Below are positions 16,536-26,182 of a stretch of DNA of 64,000 nt, in pieces. The stretch is from contig JACRCQ010000081.1 of NCBI GenBank assembly GCA_016218915.1, positions 1 through 64,000 of the forward strand, in the 5' to 3' direction. Under the pieces are notes generated by a model that was not told the origin of the DNA, made no database searches, and saw only the letters and a list, made by a program, of their open reading frames with translations. Source of the DNA: Deltaproteobacteria bacterium (GTDB lineage: Bacteria; Myxococcota_A; Polyangia; Polyangiales; Polyangiaceae). How positions within the stretch are numbered: position 1 is the stretch's first letter; each line of letters begins with the position of its first letter. A program made the position numbers and the translations under genes.

Positions 16536-19500
16536 ATGATCGGACGCCTCATCGATCTGTGCGCGAAACACCGCTGGCTGGTGATCCTGGCCTATGCGGC
16601 GCTCGCGATGATCGCAGTGGCGGCGGTCAAGCGGGTACCGCTCGATGCGATTCCGGACCTGTCCGACCCGCAGGTGATCGTGTTCACGGAGTGGAAGGGA
16701 AGGTCTCCCACGCTCGTGGAAGACCAGGTGACCTACCCGATCGCGAGCTCGCTGCTGGCAGCGCCGAAGGTGACCGACGTCCGCGGCTTCTCGATGTTCG
16801 GCATGTCGTTCATCTACGTGCTGTTCGAGGAGGGGACCGACGTGTACTGGGCGCGATCGCGCGTGCTCGAGTACATGAGCTCGATCCAGTCCAAGCTGCC
16901 GCCCGGGGTCACGCCGATGATCGGGCCCGACGCAACGGGGATCGGGTGGGCATTCGAGTACGCCCTGGTGGATCGGACGGGCAAGCAGGACCTGGCAGAG
17001 CTGCGGACGCTGCAGGACTTCACGTTGCGCTACGCGTTGGAGAGCGTGCCCGGGGTTGCCCAGGTGGCGACCGTGGGCGGCTTCGAGCGTCAGTACCAGG
17101 TCACCATCGATCCAGACAAGCTCCGCGCCTTTGACGTGACGGTCGGGCAGATCGCCGATGCGGTGCGCAAGTCCAACGGCGAGGTGGGCGGACGAGTGCT
17201 GGAGATGAGCGGGCGCGAGTACTTCGTGCGCGGGCGTGGATACCTCGAGAACCTGGCGAACCTCGGGGATGCGGTGATTCGGGCTGGAGCCGGGGGAACG
17301 CCGGTGCGGGTGAGCGACGTCGCGACGGTGCGTTTCGGCCCGGAGATTCGTCGCGGGCTTGCAGAGCTCGACGGCAAGGGGGAGACGGTCGGCGCGATCG
17401 TGATGGTTCGCACGGGCGAGAACGCCTACGAGGTCGTGGGCAGGGTCAAGCACAAGATCGACGAGCTGAGAGCAAGCCTGCCGCCCGGCGTCGAGGTGGT
17501 GACCACCTACGACCGCACCTCTTTGATTCAGCGGGCGATCGCCACGCTGAAGAACGCGCTTCTCGAGGAAGGGATCGTGGTCAGCCTGGTGATCATCCTG
17601 TTCCTGCTGCACCTGCGCAGCGCGATGCTTCCCATCCTGAGCCTTCCCCTGGCCGTGCTGCTCGCGTTCATCCCCATGTACCTGCTGGGCGTGCCAGCCA
17701 CGATCATGAGCCTGGGAGGGATCGCGATTGCGATCGGGGCCACGGTGGATGCCGAGATCGTGATGATCGAGGCGTGCCACAAGAAGCTGGAGCATGCGCC
17801 TGCGAACCTGTCGCACAAGGACCGCGCAAAGCTGCTGGGGGAAGCGGCCAAGGAGGTCACGCCGGCGATCTTCTTCTCGCTTCTGATCATCGCGATCTCG
17901 TTCATCCCCGTGTTCGGGCTCAATGGCCAGGCAGGGCGTCTGTTCAAGCCGCTCGCCTACACCAAGACGTTCGTGATGCTTTCGGCCGCGATCCTCAGCG
18001 TGACCTTTGCGCCAGCGATCCGGGACCTGCTTCTCAAGGGGAAGATCAAGCCGGAGCGGGACCACCCGGTCTCCAAGTTCATCATCCGGATCTACGAGCC
18101 TTTCGTGTACGTGGCGCTCCGCAGGCCGATCACCACGCTCGCCATCGGCGCCTTTGCGATGCTGTCGGCCATTCCGATGTTCCTCAAGCTGGGCAGCGAG
18201 TTCATGCCCCCCTTGAACGAGGGGGACATCCTGTACATGCCCACGACCCTGCCCAACATCTCCATCGAGGAAGCCAAGCGTCAGCTCCAGCTGCAGGACC
18301 GCGTGCTCGCGACCTTCCCTGAGGTCAAGAGCGTGTTCGGCAAGGTAGGCAAGGCCGAGACGCCGACCGATCCGGCTCCGCTGTCCATGATCGAGACCGT
18401 GATCCAGCTTCACCCCCCGGAGAGCTGGCCCAAGGTGCAGCAGCATCGCTGGTACAGCGGCTGGGCGCCCGGATGGGCCAAAGGCGCGCTGGGCAAGGTG
18501 TGGCCGGAGCAGCGGGGCGAGACGTGGGACGAGCTGATCGCCAAGCTCAACACGGCCGCGAAGTTCCCGGGCTGGACCAATGCCTGGACCATGCCGATCA
18601 AGGCGCGCGTCGACATGCTCACCACCGGCGTGCGCACCACGGTCGGCATCAAGGTGTTCGGCTCGGACCTGGACAAGATCGAGGCTGCAGGGCAAGGGCT
18701 GGAGGCAGCGCTGCGGGGTGTGCCGGGAACGCGCAGCGTGCTTTACGAGCGATCGCTGGGTGGCACCTACGTGGACATCATCCCGGATCGCGAGGCGATA
18801 GCGCGCTTCGGCCTGAGCGTGCAGGACGTGAACATGGTGGTGGAGTCTGCGGTGGGGGGCGAGCCGGTGACCACCACGGTGGAAGGTCGCAGGCGCTACA
18901 CGGTGAACGTGAGGTACAAGGAGGACTTCCGATCGAGCCCGGACCGGCTGCGTCAGGTGTTGATACCCATGACCATGGGAAAGGAAGGCGGCTCGCAGCC
19001 GATCCCGCTGGGCGAGGTTGCGGACGTGCGTGTGGTGCAGGGGCCGCCGATGGTGCGCGACGAGGCAGGGCTGCTCGTGGGCTACGTGTACGTGGACCTC
19101 GAGTCGAATCGGGACGTGGGAGGGTATGTAGCCGACGCGAAAGCTGCGGTGCAGAACGCGATCGCGGCGGGACAGGTGAAGCTCGAAGGCGGGATGTACC
19201 TGAAGTGGACCGGGCAGTACGAGCTGCTGGAGCAGATGCGCGACCGGATGAAGATCCTGGTACCGCTGGCGCTCTTCGTCATCACGCTGCTGCTCTACTT
19301 CCAGTTCAAGAACCTGACCGAAGTGATGATCGTGCTGCTGAGCATCCCGTTCGCCCTGGTGGGGAGCATCTGGCTCCTGTATGCGCTCGACTACCGGCTC
19401 TCGACCGCGGTGTGGGTAGGGATCATCGCCCTGGTGGGGCTGGCAGCGCAGACCGGCGTGGTCATGATCGTGTACATCGATCATGCTTTCGAGCGCAGGC

Positions 19501-19829
19501 TGCGCGCGGGAAAGATCCGGAGCCTCGAAGACATCATCAAGGCGCACACCGAGGGCACTGTGCTCCGGGTGCGTCCCAAGCTGATGACCGTGGGCACGAT
19601 GTTGATCGGGCTGACGCCGCTGCTGTGGGCGACCGGGAGCGGGGCGGACGTGATGAAGCGTATTGCGGCGCCGATGGTGGGCGGGCTGCTGTCGAGCGCG
19701 TTCCTGACCCTGGAGCTGATCCCGGTGGTGTACACGTACTGGCGGTACGCGCAGCTCAAGCACGCGCTCAAGACGGGCAAGCCGCTCTCCGAGGTGTGCG
19801 GGATCGGGATGGAGCCCGGCGCCGGCTGA
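16536..19829 (+). CDS. Heavy-metal efflux RND pump (CusA/CzcA-like)
   Basis: This 1097-residue inner-membrane protein has the RND layout: a first helix, a large periplasmic loop, a block of helices (about 340-545), a second helix at about 530 and a second periplasmic loop, then the last helices (about 905-1075). GATVDAEIVMIEACHKKLEH carries the conserved membrane Asp of the HME subfamily, needed for proton flow. It pumps monovalent (Cu/Ag) or divalent cations; I cannot settle the metal by eye. The segment 620-690 is enriched in Trp and Met. A GGGGAG ribosome-binding site precedes the ATG. It ends the operon, followed by a hairpin. Confidence 0.93.
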   Translation: MIGRLIDLCAKHRWLVILAYAALAMIAVAAVKRVPLDAIPDLSDPQVIVFTEWKGRSPTLVEDQVTYPIASSLLAAPKVTDVRGFSMFGMSFIYVLFEEGTDVYWARSRVLEYMSSIQSKLPPGVTPMIGPDATGIGWAFEYALVDRTGKQDLAELRTLQDFTLRYALESVPGVAQVATVGGFERQYQVTIDPDKLRAFDVTVGQIADAVRKSNGEVGGRVLEMSGREYFVRGRGYLENLANLGDAVIRAGAGGTPVRVSDVATVRFGPEIRRGLAELDGKGETVGAIVMVRTGENAYEVVGRVKHKIDELRASLPPGVEVVTTYDRTSLIQRAIATLKNALLEEGIVVSLVIILFLLHLRSAMLPILSLPLAVLLAFIPMYLLGVPATIMSLGGIAIAIGATVDAEIVMIEACHKKLEHAPANLSHKDRAKLLGEAAKEVTPAIFFSLLIIAISFIPVFGLNGQAGRLFKPLAYTKTFVMLSAAILSVTFAPAIRDLLLKGKIKPERDHPVSKFIIRIYEPFVYVALRRPITTLAIGAFAMLSAIPMFLKLGSEFMPPLNEGDILYMPTTLPNISIEEAKRQLQLQDRVLATFPEVKSVFGKVGKAETPTDPAPLSMIETVIQLHPPESWPKVQQHRWYSGWAPGWAKGALGKVWPEQRGETWDELIAKLNTAAKFPGWTNAWTMPIKARVDMLTTGVRTTVGIKVFGSDLDKIEAAGQGLEAALRGVPGTRSVLYERSLGGTYVDIIPDREAIARFGLSVQDVNMVVESAVGGEPVTTTVEGRRRYTVNVRYKEDFRSSPDRLRQVLIPMTMGKEGGSQPIPLGEVADVRVVQGPPMVRDEAGLLVGYVYVDLESNRDVGGYVADAKAAVQNAIAAGQVKLEGGMYLKWTGQYELLEQMRDRMKILVPLALFVITLLLYFQFKNLTEVMIVLLSIPFALVGSIWLLYALDYRLSTAVWVGIIALVGLAAQTGVVMIVYIDHAFERRLRAGKIRSLEDIIKAHTEGTVLRVRPKLMTVGTMLIGLTPLLWATGSGADVMKRIAAPMVGGLLSSAFLTLELIPVVYTYWRYAQLKHALKTGKPLSEVCGIGMEPGAG

Positions 19830-19836
19830 CGGATTT

Positions 19837-19850
19837 TCGCTTTCGAGCGA
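19837..19850 (+). terminator. UUCG-loop hairpin after the efflux operon
   Basis: TCGCT then TTCG then AGCGA forms a perfect 5-bp stem with a UUCG-type tetraloop, 8 bp after the pump stop codon. There is no T-tract, so it may stabilise the 3' end or act as a weak terminator. Its position just before an in-frame ATG at 19852 argues for the sigma-factor start at 19894 instead. Confidence 0.45.
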
Positions 19851-19893
19851 TATGTTCGTGCCCGTCGACCCGTTTCATGCAACGAGAACCCGC

Positions 19894-20544
19894 ATGAGAG
19901 CCTTTGCCGACCCCGAGATCGTCCTCGGGCTCGGGGGTGTCGCCCTGCAGAGGGTCGCCGCCCGTGAGCCCCACAGCGCTGCGTCGCCGCAGCCGCTGGG
20001 CGATCTGGCGCTGTGCGAGCTGGCTCTGCAGGGCGACGGCGTTGCGTGGAACGAGCTGATACGGCGTCACGACAGGCGCGTGGTGGTGGCCCTGCTCGCA
20101 AGGGGAATCGGCTTGGAGAAGGCGCGCGACATCGCGCAGGAGACCTGGCTTCGTCTGGTTCAGCAGCAGCGCGAGGGCAAGCTGGAGACCCTGCGGCTTC
20201 CGGGGCTCGCGATCACGCAGGCGACGTTCCTTGCCCTGGAGCTTGCGAGGAGGGACGCGACGGCCACCCGGCTTCTGGGCGAGGGGCACGCGCAAGATGC
20301 GGTGCACCACGCCGACGCGGAAACGCACATGCTGGCCGAGGAGCGGATTGCCAGCGCCCGCAAGGTGCTCGAGCGGTGCTCTTCGTCGGGGCGACAGGTG
20401 TTCCAGCTGGTCTACGGCCCCCGTGCGATGTCGCACGCGGACGTGGCGCGTCAGCTCGGGCTGTCGTTGCAGCGGGTGCGTCAGATTCTCTGCGAGGTAC
20501 GCAAGGCCATGCGAGAGGCCGTGGATGGAGCCGACGATGCATGA
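19894..20544 (+). CDS. ECF-type RNA polymerase sigma factor
   Basis: This 216-residue protein has a sigma region 2 (LALCELALQGDGVAWNEL through ARDIAQETWLRLVQQ, about 40-95). Its region-4 helix-turn-helix (MSHADVARQLGLSLQRVRQI) lies near residues 180-205. It directs polymerase to alternative promoters. The gene overlaps the next one, encoding a zinc-finger anti-sigma factor, by 8 bp, a usual sigma/anti-sigma arrangement. I chose ATG 19894, preceded by GAGA, over ATG 19852, which sits at the foot of a stable hairpin and lacks a ribosome-binding site. Its regulon is unknown; the glycosyltransferases 700 bp downstream are candidates by position only. Confidence 0.85.
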   Translation: MRAFADPEIVLGLGGVALQRVAAREPHSAASPQPLGDLALCELALQGDGVAWNELIRRHDRRVVVALLARGIGLEKARDIAQETWLRLVQQQREGKLETLRLPGLAITQATFLALELARRDATATRLLGEGHAQDAVHHADAETHMLAEERIASARKVLERCSSSGRQVFQLVYGPRAMSHADVARQLGLSLQRVRQILCEVRKAMREAVDGADDA

Positions 20545-20950
20545 ATCGCATGTTTCTCGTGCTGACCTGGGGCTCTACGTCAGTGGGCTGCTCGGTCCTG
20601 ACGCATCGGAGGCGCTGGCCGGACATGTGAGCGGGTGTCCGCAGTGCGAGCAGGCGCTGATGCGTGAGGCGCAGTTCGAGGTTGCGCTTGGCCAGGCGGC
20701 GTGTGCGCTGGAGCCGGCTCATCGACGAGTCGACGTCCCGGCGCTGTGGAGATACGCAGGCGGCGTGACCGGGGCCCTGGCCCTTGCGGCAGCGACGGTG
20801 TTGTGGATTGCGCCGCGCGCGCTGCGCACGGCTCCGGAGGGCGATCTGGTTTCAGGGCAGAATCCGAATGGAGTCGTTGTGGCTTCCAGTCCGCAGCCCG
20901 CAGATGCGGCTCCGAACGGCGATGTGCAACGCGGCGTGGGGGCGGACTGA
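20537..20950 (+). CDS. Zinc-finger anti-sigma factor, membrane-anchored
   Basis: This 137-residue protein has an N-terminal ZAS-type zinc finger with HVSGCPQC (His30, Cys34, Cys37), the signature of ECF anti-sigma factors. One membrane helix follows (about 76-93) and then a short, Pro/Ala-rich periplasmic tail. It should hold the preceding sigma factor at the membrane until a signal releases it. The ATG lies inside the last codons of the sigma gene (8-bp overlap), so the two are translationally coupled. The short tail makes it a minimal sensor. Confidence 0.85.
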   Translation: MHESHVSRADLGLYVSGLLGPDASEALAGHVSGCPQCEQALMREAQFEVALGQAACALEPAHRRVDVPALWRYAGGVTGALALAAATVLWIAPRALRTAPEGDLVSGQNPNGVVVASSPQPADAAPNGDVQRGVGAD

Positions 20951-20984
20951 CCCTGTCAGCAGGGCGCAAGCGGCAGCGCGCCGC

Positions 20985-21110
20985 AGGCAGTTTCGCGGGT
21001 CCCACAATAAGCGGCAGTGGCGCGGCCTTGCAGGCAGATTCGCGGGTTGCACCATACGCGGCAGTGCACCTGGCAGAGAGATTCGCGGGTTGTACGCGAC
21101 GCGGCAGTGC
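20985..21110. repeat. About 43-47 bp imperfect direct repeats, three copies
   Basis: Three copies carry GGCAG/GAGAG, then TTTCGCGGGT or ATTCGCGGGTTG, then a GCGGCAGTG word about 25 bp later. They start near 20985, 21034 and 21078. Copies differ in length and by substitutions, and there is no conserved frame. They fill most of the 280-bp gap between the anti-sigma factor and the glycosyltransferase, where a promoter might be expected. Confidence 0.6.
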
Positions 21111-21162
21111 CGCGTAGAACGCATGCGCGCCAGTGGCGCGCCTCTACAGTGCAGCCCGTATA

Positions 21163-21197
21163 GCCTGAAGCCTGAAGCCTGAAGCCTGAAGCCTGTA
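21163..21197. repeat. Heptamer tandem array, five copies
   Basis: Four copies of GCCTGAA and a final GCCTGTA run back to back, then GCC. The array ends about 33 bp before the glycosyltransferase ATG at 21231, so length changes could alter the promoter or leader of that gene. It has the same unit length as the array at 4478-4547 but a different sequence. Confidence 0.85.
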
Positions 21198-21230
21198 GCC
21201 CTTGTACGACTGACGGGACGGTGATCCGAC

Positions 21231-23708
21231 ATGGACTCAACGCGTTGGCGGTCCACGTGTGCCCTGGTGGGCGGTCTCATCTTTGCCTTCTTGCTGATGG
21301 CCCATGACGGGCACGCTCCTTTCGGGATCGTGGCCGGAGCCGCAGCCATCGCGGTGGCCGGGTGGGGCGCAGTTGGGCTGCTTCGACGGACCAGCGAAGG
21401 CGGGAAGGAAGAAGAATACACGCTAGCGCCACGCGCACTCGGGCTCAGCGCCGGGCTTGCGCTGCTATCCATGACGGCCTTGGGAATGGCGCTTTTTGCG
21501 GCTGGCCGGGGGATCCTGGGTGGAAGCCTGTCAGCCGTGGCCGTGACTGGCGCGTATCTGGCGACGATTGCGTCGATCGCCCACCTTGCCGGACTGCTGG
21601 GACTGGTCGGGCAGAGCGGCGCCTGGCGATGGCATTTCCTCCTGCGTCTTCCCGGGTTCTGGCTGATGGCCCTGGCAGGCGCGATCGCGCTGCCTGCGCT
21701 GGGGCTCGGATCGCTGTGGGACCCTTGGGAGACGCACTACGGGGAAGTTGCCAGGGAGATGCTGTCGCGCGATGACTGGATATCGCCATGGTGGAGCTGG
21801 CAGGGGTTCTTCTACTCCAAGCCGGTGCTATCGCTCTGGCTGCAAGCGCTCTTCATGGGCGCGCTCGGGGTCCGGTGGCAGCCGGATCAGATGCTCCAAG
21901 GGAGCGGTGGCAGCTTGGCCCATCCAGAATGGGTCGTGCGCGCCCCGGTCGTGCTGCTGTCCCTGGCTGCCCTCTACATCTGCTACAGGGCAATCACGCG
22001 CTCCCACGGAACGAGGGCCGCGATTCTCGGGGTCGTGGCGCTTGCCACGATGCCCTTCTGGTTCCTGCTTTCGCACCAGACCATGACCGACATGCCGTTC
22101 GTGGCACCGCTGACCGCGAGCTTTGCGCTGATGGTGCTGGCGCTGCACACCGACGCAGCCCAGGAGAGCAGGGCCCGGAGGTTCGTGGTGGGAGGTGCGT
22201 CCTTTCGGGTCGCGCCCTGGCAGCTGGTCGCCATGGTCGTGTTCGTGGTGGTGGTTCCTCAGATCCTGTACCTGCTGACGCGCAACGTGGAGCTGGTGTT
22301 GCACGGTGCGGGGCCCCATGGATTCCGCTGGCATCTCGACGAAGTGCTCACAGGATCCACCGGGAATTGCGGCTTGCCGGGCAATGCGCCCTGCCAGGTA
22401 GGAAAGCCGAGCGGCCGCCTCGAGCCGAGTCTGCAGGCGGTGCTCTGGCTCGGACTGCTCGGCGTGCTCCTGGCCAGGCTGCGCGAGGTCACCCACATCA
22501 AGTCGCTGCTGTACATCGCGGCCTGGATCTGCGCAGCGATCGCGGTGATGGCCAAGGGGCCTGCTGGGTGGGTCATCCCTGCGATGGCGCTCGCAGGCAC
22601 CTGCGCTGTTTCGGGACGTTGGCGGGAGCTTCTGTCTACGCGCGTGGTGGAAGGCGCTCTGGCAGGCGTCCTGCTCGTGATGCCCTGGGTGGTGGCGATG
22701 GTCGTGCGCCACGGCAGCGCATTCACCGATGAGCTGCTGTTCCACGACATGATCGACAGGGCATGGTCGCACGTGCACGACACCAACGAAGGGGAGGAGA
22801 CGAGCCTGCGGTACTATGTCTGCCAGCTCGGGATCGGGATGTTTCCCTGGACCGGAATCGGTGCCTGGGCGGCGGTGTGGGGGATGCAGCGCGGGAAGGG
22901 GCGCGGCGGCGCGATGCTGCTCCTGATCGGCGCGCTGGCAGCCTTTACGTTGTTCTCCTTGCTCGGCACGCGATTCCACCACTACATCTTTCCGGCCGTG
23001 CCTCCGCTGGCCCTGCTGGTGGGGATCTTCCTGGATGACATGCTGTCCCAAGACGCGGGCACGGGGCGCACGCCGGCAGGCTGGGTCATGAGAATGACCG
23101 CAGTGGGCGGCGCCCTGATTGCCACGCTGGTGGCGCGCGATCTGATCGCCACGGACAAAGCGCGACCTGGGGCGCTGCGCCTGCTCCAGCTCTTCACCTA
23201 CCGCTACGACCGACCTTGGCCTGAGCTGGACCTGCGCCTCGCGTTCTGGTTCTTCGGCGCAGGGGCGGTGATGCTCACGCTGCTGCTCGCCTGGAGCCGG
23301 ATTCGACGCCATGCGATCTACTGCCTTGCAGGTCTTGCGGTTGCCTGGGCCGGCTGGGGGCTCGACGTCTACATGGTCAAGACCTCCCGGCACTGGGGAC
23401 AGCGCGAAGTGATCGCTGCGTGGTATGCGAACCGGCAGGGGCCGCACGAGCCGCTGATTGCCTATCAGCTGAACTGGAAGGGCGAGAACTTCTACACGGG
23501 GAACCATGTCGCCGAATTCATGCCCTCTGCGGCTTCCCTGCCATCGTGGATCGAAGAGCAGAAGAAGCGCGGCGTGCGTACGGTGTTCGTGGCGACCGAG
23601 CATTCCCATCTGGGAAGTCTGGGCTCCGCACTTCATGCCCGATCGATATCGGCTGTCACGGATCGCTCGGATTCCCGTCAATTCGTGCTGGTTCGCGCGG
23701 AGCTATGA
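21231..23708 (+). CDS. GT39/ArnT-like membrane glycosyltransferase
   Basis: This 825-residue polytopic membrane protein has about a dozen hydrophobic segments. GSLWDPWETHYGEVAREML (residues 160-178) matches the first periplasmic loop of GT39-type enzymes, with acidic residues Asp164 and Glu167. FYSKPVLSLWLQ (195-206) is a further family motif. Such enzymes move a sugar from a polyprenyl-phosphate donor to lipid A, protein or glycan on the outer face of the inner membrane. An extra stretch of about 130 residues with several helices precedes the core. The stop overlaps the next gene's ATG, so the two are coupled. The acceptor is unknown. Confidence 0.85.
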   Translation: MDSTRWRSTCALVGGLIFAFLLMAHDGHAPFGIVAGAAAIAVAGWGAVGLLRRTSEGGKEEEYTLAPRALGLSAGLALLSMTALGMALFAAGRGILGGSLSAVAVTGAYLATIASIAHLAGLLGLVGQSGAWRWHFLLRLPGFWLMALAGAIALPALGLGSLWDPWETHYGEVAREMLSRDDWISPWWSWQGFFYSKPVLSLWLQALFMGALGVRWQPDQMLQGSGGSLAHPEWVVRAPVVLLSLAALYICYRAITRSHGTRAAILGVVALATMPFWFLLSHQTMTDMPFVAPLTASFALMVLALHTDAAQESRARRFVVGGASFRVAPWQLVAMVVFVVVVPQILYLLTRNVELVLHGAGPHGFRWHLDEVLTGSTGNCGLPGNAPCQVGKPSGRLEPSLQAVLWLGLLGVLLARLREVTHIKSLLYIAAWICAAIAVMAKGPAGWVIPAMALAGTCAVSGRWRELLSTRVVEGALAGVLLVMPWVVAMVVRHGSAFTDELLFHDMIDRAWSHVHDTNEGEETSLRYYVCQLGIGMFPWTGIGAWAAVWGMQRGKGRGGAMLLLIGALAAFTLFSLLGTRFHHYIFPAVPPLALLVGIFLDDMLSQDAGTGRTPAGWVMRMTAVGGALIATLVARDLIATDKARPGALRLLQLFTYRYDRPWPELDLRLAFWFFGAGAVMLTLLLAWSRIRRHAIYCLAGLAVAWAGWGLDVYMVKTSRHWGQREVIAAWYANRQGPHEPLIAYQLNWKGENFYTGNHVAEFMPSAASLPSWIEEQKKRGVRTVFVATEHSHLGSLGSALHARSISAVTDRSDSRQFVLVRAEL

Positions 23709-26167
23709 TGAGCAGGAATCTCCTACTACGACGTATTGCAGGTGCGGCTGCATGGCTGGTCGCAGGGGTCGCAGTCTGCGTGCTCTGCAATCCCGGGCTC
23801 CTGGACTCCAAGGAGGCTGCCGCTGCGGAGGTTGCGCGCAGCATCGCGGTGACCGCGTTCGGGATGGCTCCTGGCGGGGTGGACATGGTGCCGGATGCTG
23901 CCGGGTCGCTCGTACGCTTCGAGCACCCGCCGCTGCAGCTCTTGTGCTCCGCGCTCGGAATTCGCCTGTTCGGTGCACATCTGTGGGCGGCGCGCCTGAT
24001 TCCGGGTCTGCTGGCCGTGGCAGCGGCTCTCGCACTATGGGCGATGCTAGGCCGGGTGGCCCGGCCGAGGTCTGGGTGGTACGTGGCTATCGTGCTGCTC
24101 ACGATGCCTGCGTGGGTGCTGCAAGCGCGGACCCTGATGGGCGACGTGGTGGCCGTGAGCGCGGTGGCGATCGCATGGGCCGGGCTGTCCATCGCGGCAT
24201 TCGACGTTGGAGCGTCGGCGCGATCGCGATGGGCGTGGCTGGGAGTGGGGATATTCGCACTGCTGGCCGGAGGGGCGAGCCGAGGGCTCCTGAGCGGCGT
24301 GGCGGTTCCGTCCATCGCGATCGGCATGGGTTGGTGGGCTGCGCGCGACAAGCAAAGCGGGCTGGACAGGGTTTCTTCTGCCGTGGGCAGCGTGTGCCTG
24401 ATCGCAGGACTCGGAGCGATGGCTCTTGTGATTGCGAAGATATTCCGTGCTTCCCCCGGGGAGTCGTCGTGGGTGCTGGGAACGGTCCTCCATGCGCCTG
24501 CGCGAAGCATCACCTTCGATCAATCGGTGGCTGTGGTTGCGCACGCGCTGGCACCCTGGAGCGCGGTGCTTCCGTTTGCGATTGCCCGGATGCTGCGCTC
24601 GGGACAGCAGGACGCGCAGACGGCGGGCTGGAGAGGAACGGTCGTGGCTGGCCTGGCGGTAGCCATGTTCGCTCACGGGCTGCTTGCGCCGCTGGCCCAG
24701 GATGCGCCGTTCGTGGGAATACCCATGGCTGCAGTGGCCATCGCATGGGCGCTGCAGGGACTGGAGCTTCGCCGCCAGGGGTCGAGCGTTGCGTTGCTCG
24801 GGGTGGGCTCGTTGATGGCTGCAGCGCTGCTGCGGCGTGACTTCACGGCGATTCCGGAGACAGCGCTGCGTGCGTTCGGCACGTCCGGGCTGACCGCATG
24901 GCCGGAGAGTGCTGCCCAGGCACGTCCGATCTGGACCGCAGGTTTGATAGGGTTCGGGCTCCTTGCGGTGGTTTGCGCGTTCGCGGACGAGGACGCTCCG
25001 AAGCTGACGGACCGGGCGGCGTGGCGTGACGCGTTCGCGAATTGGGCAGGTGCAGCCACAGAGAAGCTCACACGGGGCTGGTTCATCGCGATAGCGGTTG
25101 CGATGGTAGCCGGAGCAGGAACCTTGGCCGCCATCCGCATGCGCGCGCCTTGGCTGCCGTCCGCTCAGCTACGGATGATTCCTCTCAACGCCTGGTGGGT
25201 CCTGGCGGTCGTGCCTCCTGCCTTGTTGATCACGCATCGCGTCCTGTCACGCTTGTGGGCGAAGGCGGCGACGGCATGGTTCGGCGGCGATCGGGGCGGG
25301 TTGCTGGTCCTGGGCGGAGGGTGTCTTGGGCTCTTGATGCTGGCGCAGGGGCACCTGGTTCTTGCGTCGAGTCGCAGTCCGAGCAGCGCTCTTCGACGCT
25401 ATGCGGCTTTGCGCCAGCCTGGCGACGAGCTTGCAGTGCTCGGAGTCGATCCGCGCGCCGCGGTCTGGAGCGAAGTGGGGCCGGTCACGGTGCACAAGGA
25501 CGCGGAAGCTGCCAGCCGCTGGCTCGCTTCTGCACGAGCGCAAGAGGGGGCGCGTCGTTTTCTCGCCGTGGACTCCACCAGCTTGCTTGCGGTCAACCGG
25601 ATGCATCGAGAGCACGAGCACGCGCGGGTCAACCTGCCGGTCCTGGATGCGAGGTCTCCTGGGGTGCTGCTGGTGGCGTCGCGTCTGGCTCCAGGCGAAT
25701 CCAGCCACAACCCGCTGGACCGGGTGCTGCTCGCGGAGGCGCCAGCGCCTCAGAGGGCGATTGGGGTCGAGCTCGACGGGAAGCTGGAGATGCTGGGTGT
25801 CGATTTGACGGACGAGCGCGGGCGTGCGACGGTGGCGGTCGTTCCCGGGCAGGAATACCGCTTCACGACCTACTATCGCGTACTGGGGCCGCTGTCCGAT
25901 GGCTGGAAGGCGTTTGTGCACGTGGACGGGCACGGGCGCCGTCACAATGCGGATCACGAGCTATGGGGTGGGCAGTACGGGCTATCGTCGTGGAAGAAGG
26001 GGGACACGGTGTCGGAGAGCTGCGAGCTGGTGTTGCCTGCGAGCTTCTCTCCTGGGACGTACCAGCTATATGTGGGATTGTTTTCCGGGGACACGCGGAT
26101 GGCAGTGACCCGAGGAGCGAAGGAGTCGGATGGGCGGATCGCGGCGGCGACGATTCACGTGATGTAG
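23705..26167 (+). CDS. Second GT39-like membrane glycosyltransferase with beta-sandwich tail
   Basis: This 820-residue polytopic protein is laid out like the preceding one. DSKEAAAAEVARSIA in the first loop and RFEHPPLQLLCSALGIRLFG resemble the GT39 acidic-loop and HPP motifs, though more divergent. A soluble C-terminal domain (about 685-820) reads as a beta-sandwich with EYRFTTYYRV and YQLYVGLFSG, as in carbohydrate-binding tails of such enzymes. The first ATG (23705) overlaps the previous stop (ATGA), fixing the start; a second Met follows at once. Longer upstream in-frame starts overlap the first gene and are rejected. The two probably act in the same cell-surface glycosylation step. Confidence 0.75.
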   Translation: MMSRNLLLRRIAGAAAWLVAGVAVCVLCNPGLLDSKEAAAAEVARSIAVTAFGMAPGGVDMVPDAAGSLVRFEHPPLQLLCSALGIRLFGAHLWAARLIPGLLAVAAALALWAMLGRVARPRSGWYVAIVLLTMPAWVLQARTLMGDVVAVSAVAIAWAGLSIAAFDVGASARSRWAWLGVGIFALLAGGASRGLLSGVAVPSIAIGMGWWAARDKQSGLDRVSSAVGSVCLIAGLGAMALVIAKIFRASPGESSWVLGTVLHAPARSITFDQSVAVVAHALAPWSAVLPFAIARMLRSGQQDAQTAGWRGTVVAGLAVAMFAHGLLAPLAQDAPFVGIPMAAVAIAWALQGLELRRQGSSVALLGVGSLMAAALLRRDFTAIPETALRAFGTSGLTAWPESAAQARPIWTAGLIGFGLLAVVCAFADEDAPKLTDRAAWRDAFANWAGAATEKLTRGWFIAIAVAMVAGAGTLAAIRMRAPWLPSAQLRMIPLNAWWVLAVVPPALLITHRVLSRLWAKAATAWFGGDRGGLLVLGGGCLGLLMLAQGHLVLASSRSPSSALRRYAALRQPGDELAVLGVDPRAAVWSEVGPVTVHKDAEAASRWLASARAQEGARRFLAVDSTSLLAVNRMHREHEHARVNLPVLDARSPGVLLVASRLAPGESSHNPLDRVLLAEAPAPQRAIGVELDGKLEMLGVDLTDERGRATVAVVPGQEYRFTTYYRVLGPLSDGWKAFVHVDGHGRRHNADHELWGGQYGLSSWKKGDTVSESCELVLPASFSPGTYQLYVGLFSGDTRMAVTRGAKESDGRIAAATIHVM

Positions 26168-26182
26168 GGGTGTGCTGCCCGA

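Noticed and set aside
15927..19763. 1278-codon open frame antisense to the efflux pump
   Set aside because: It is the mirror of a well-supported RND pump gene, has His/Arg-rich composition and no domain. Such shadows are common in high-GC coding DNA.
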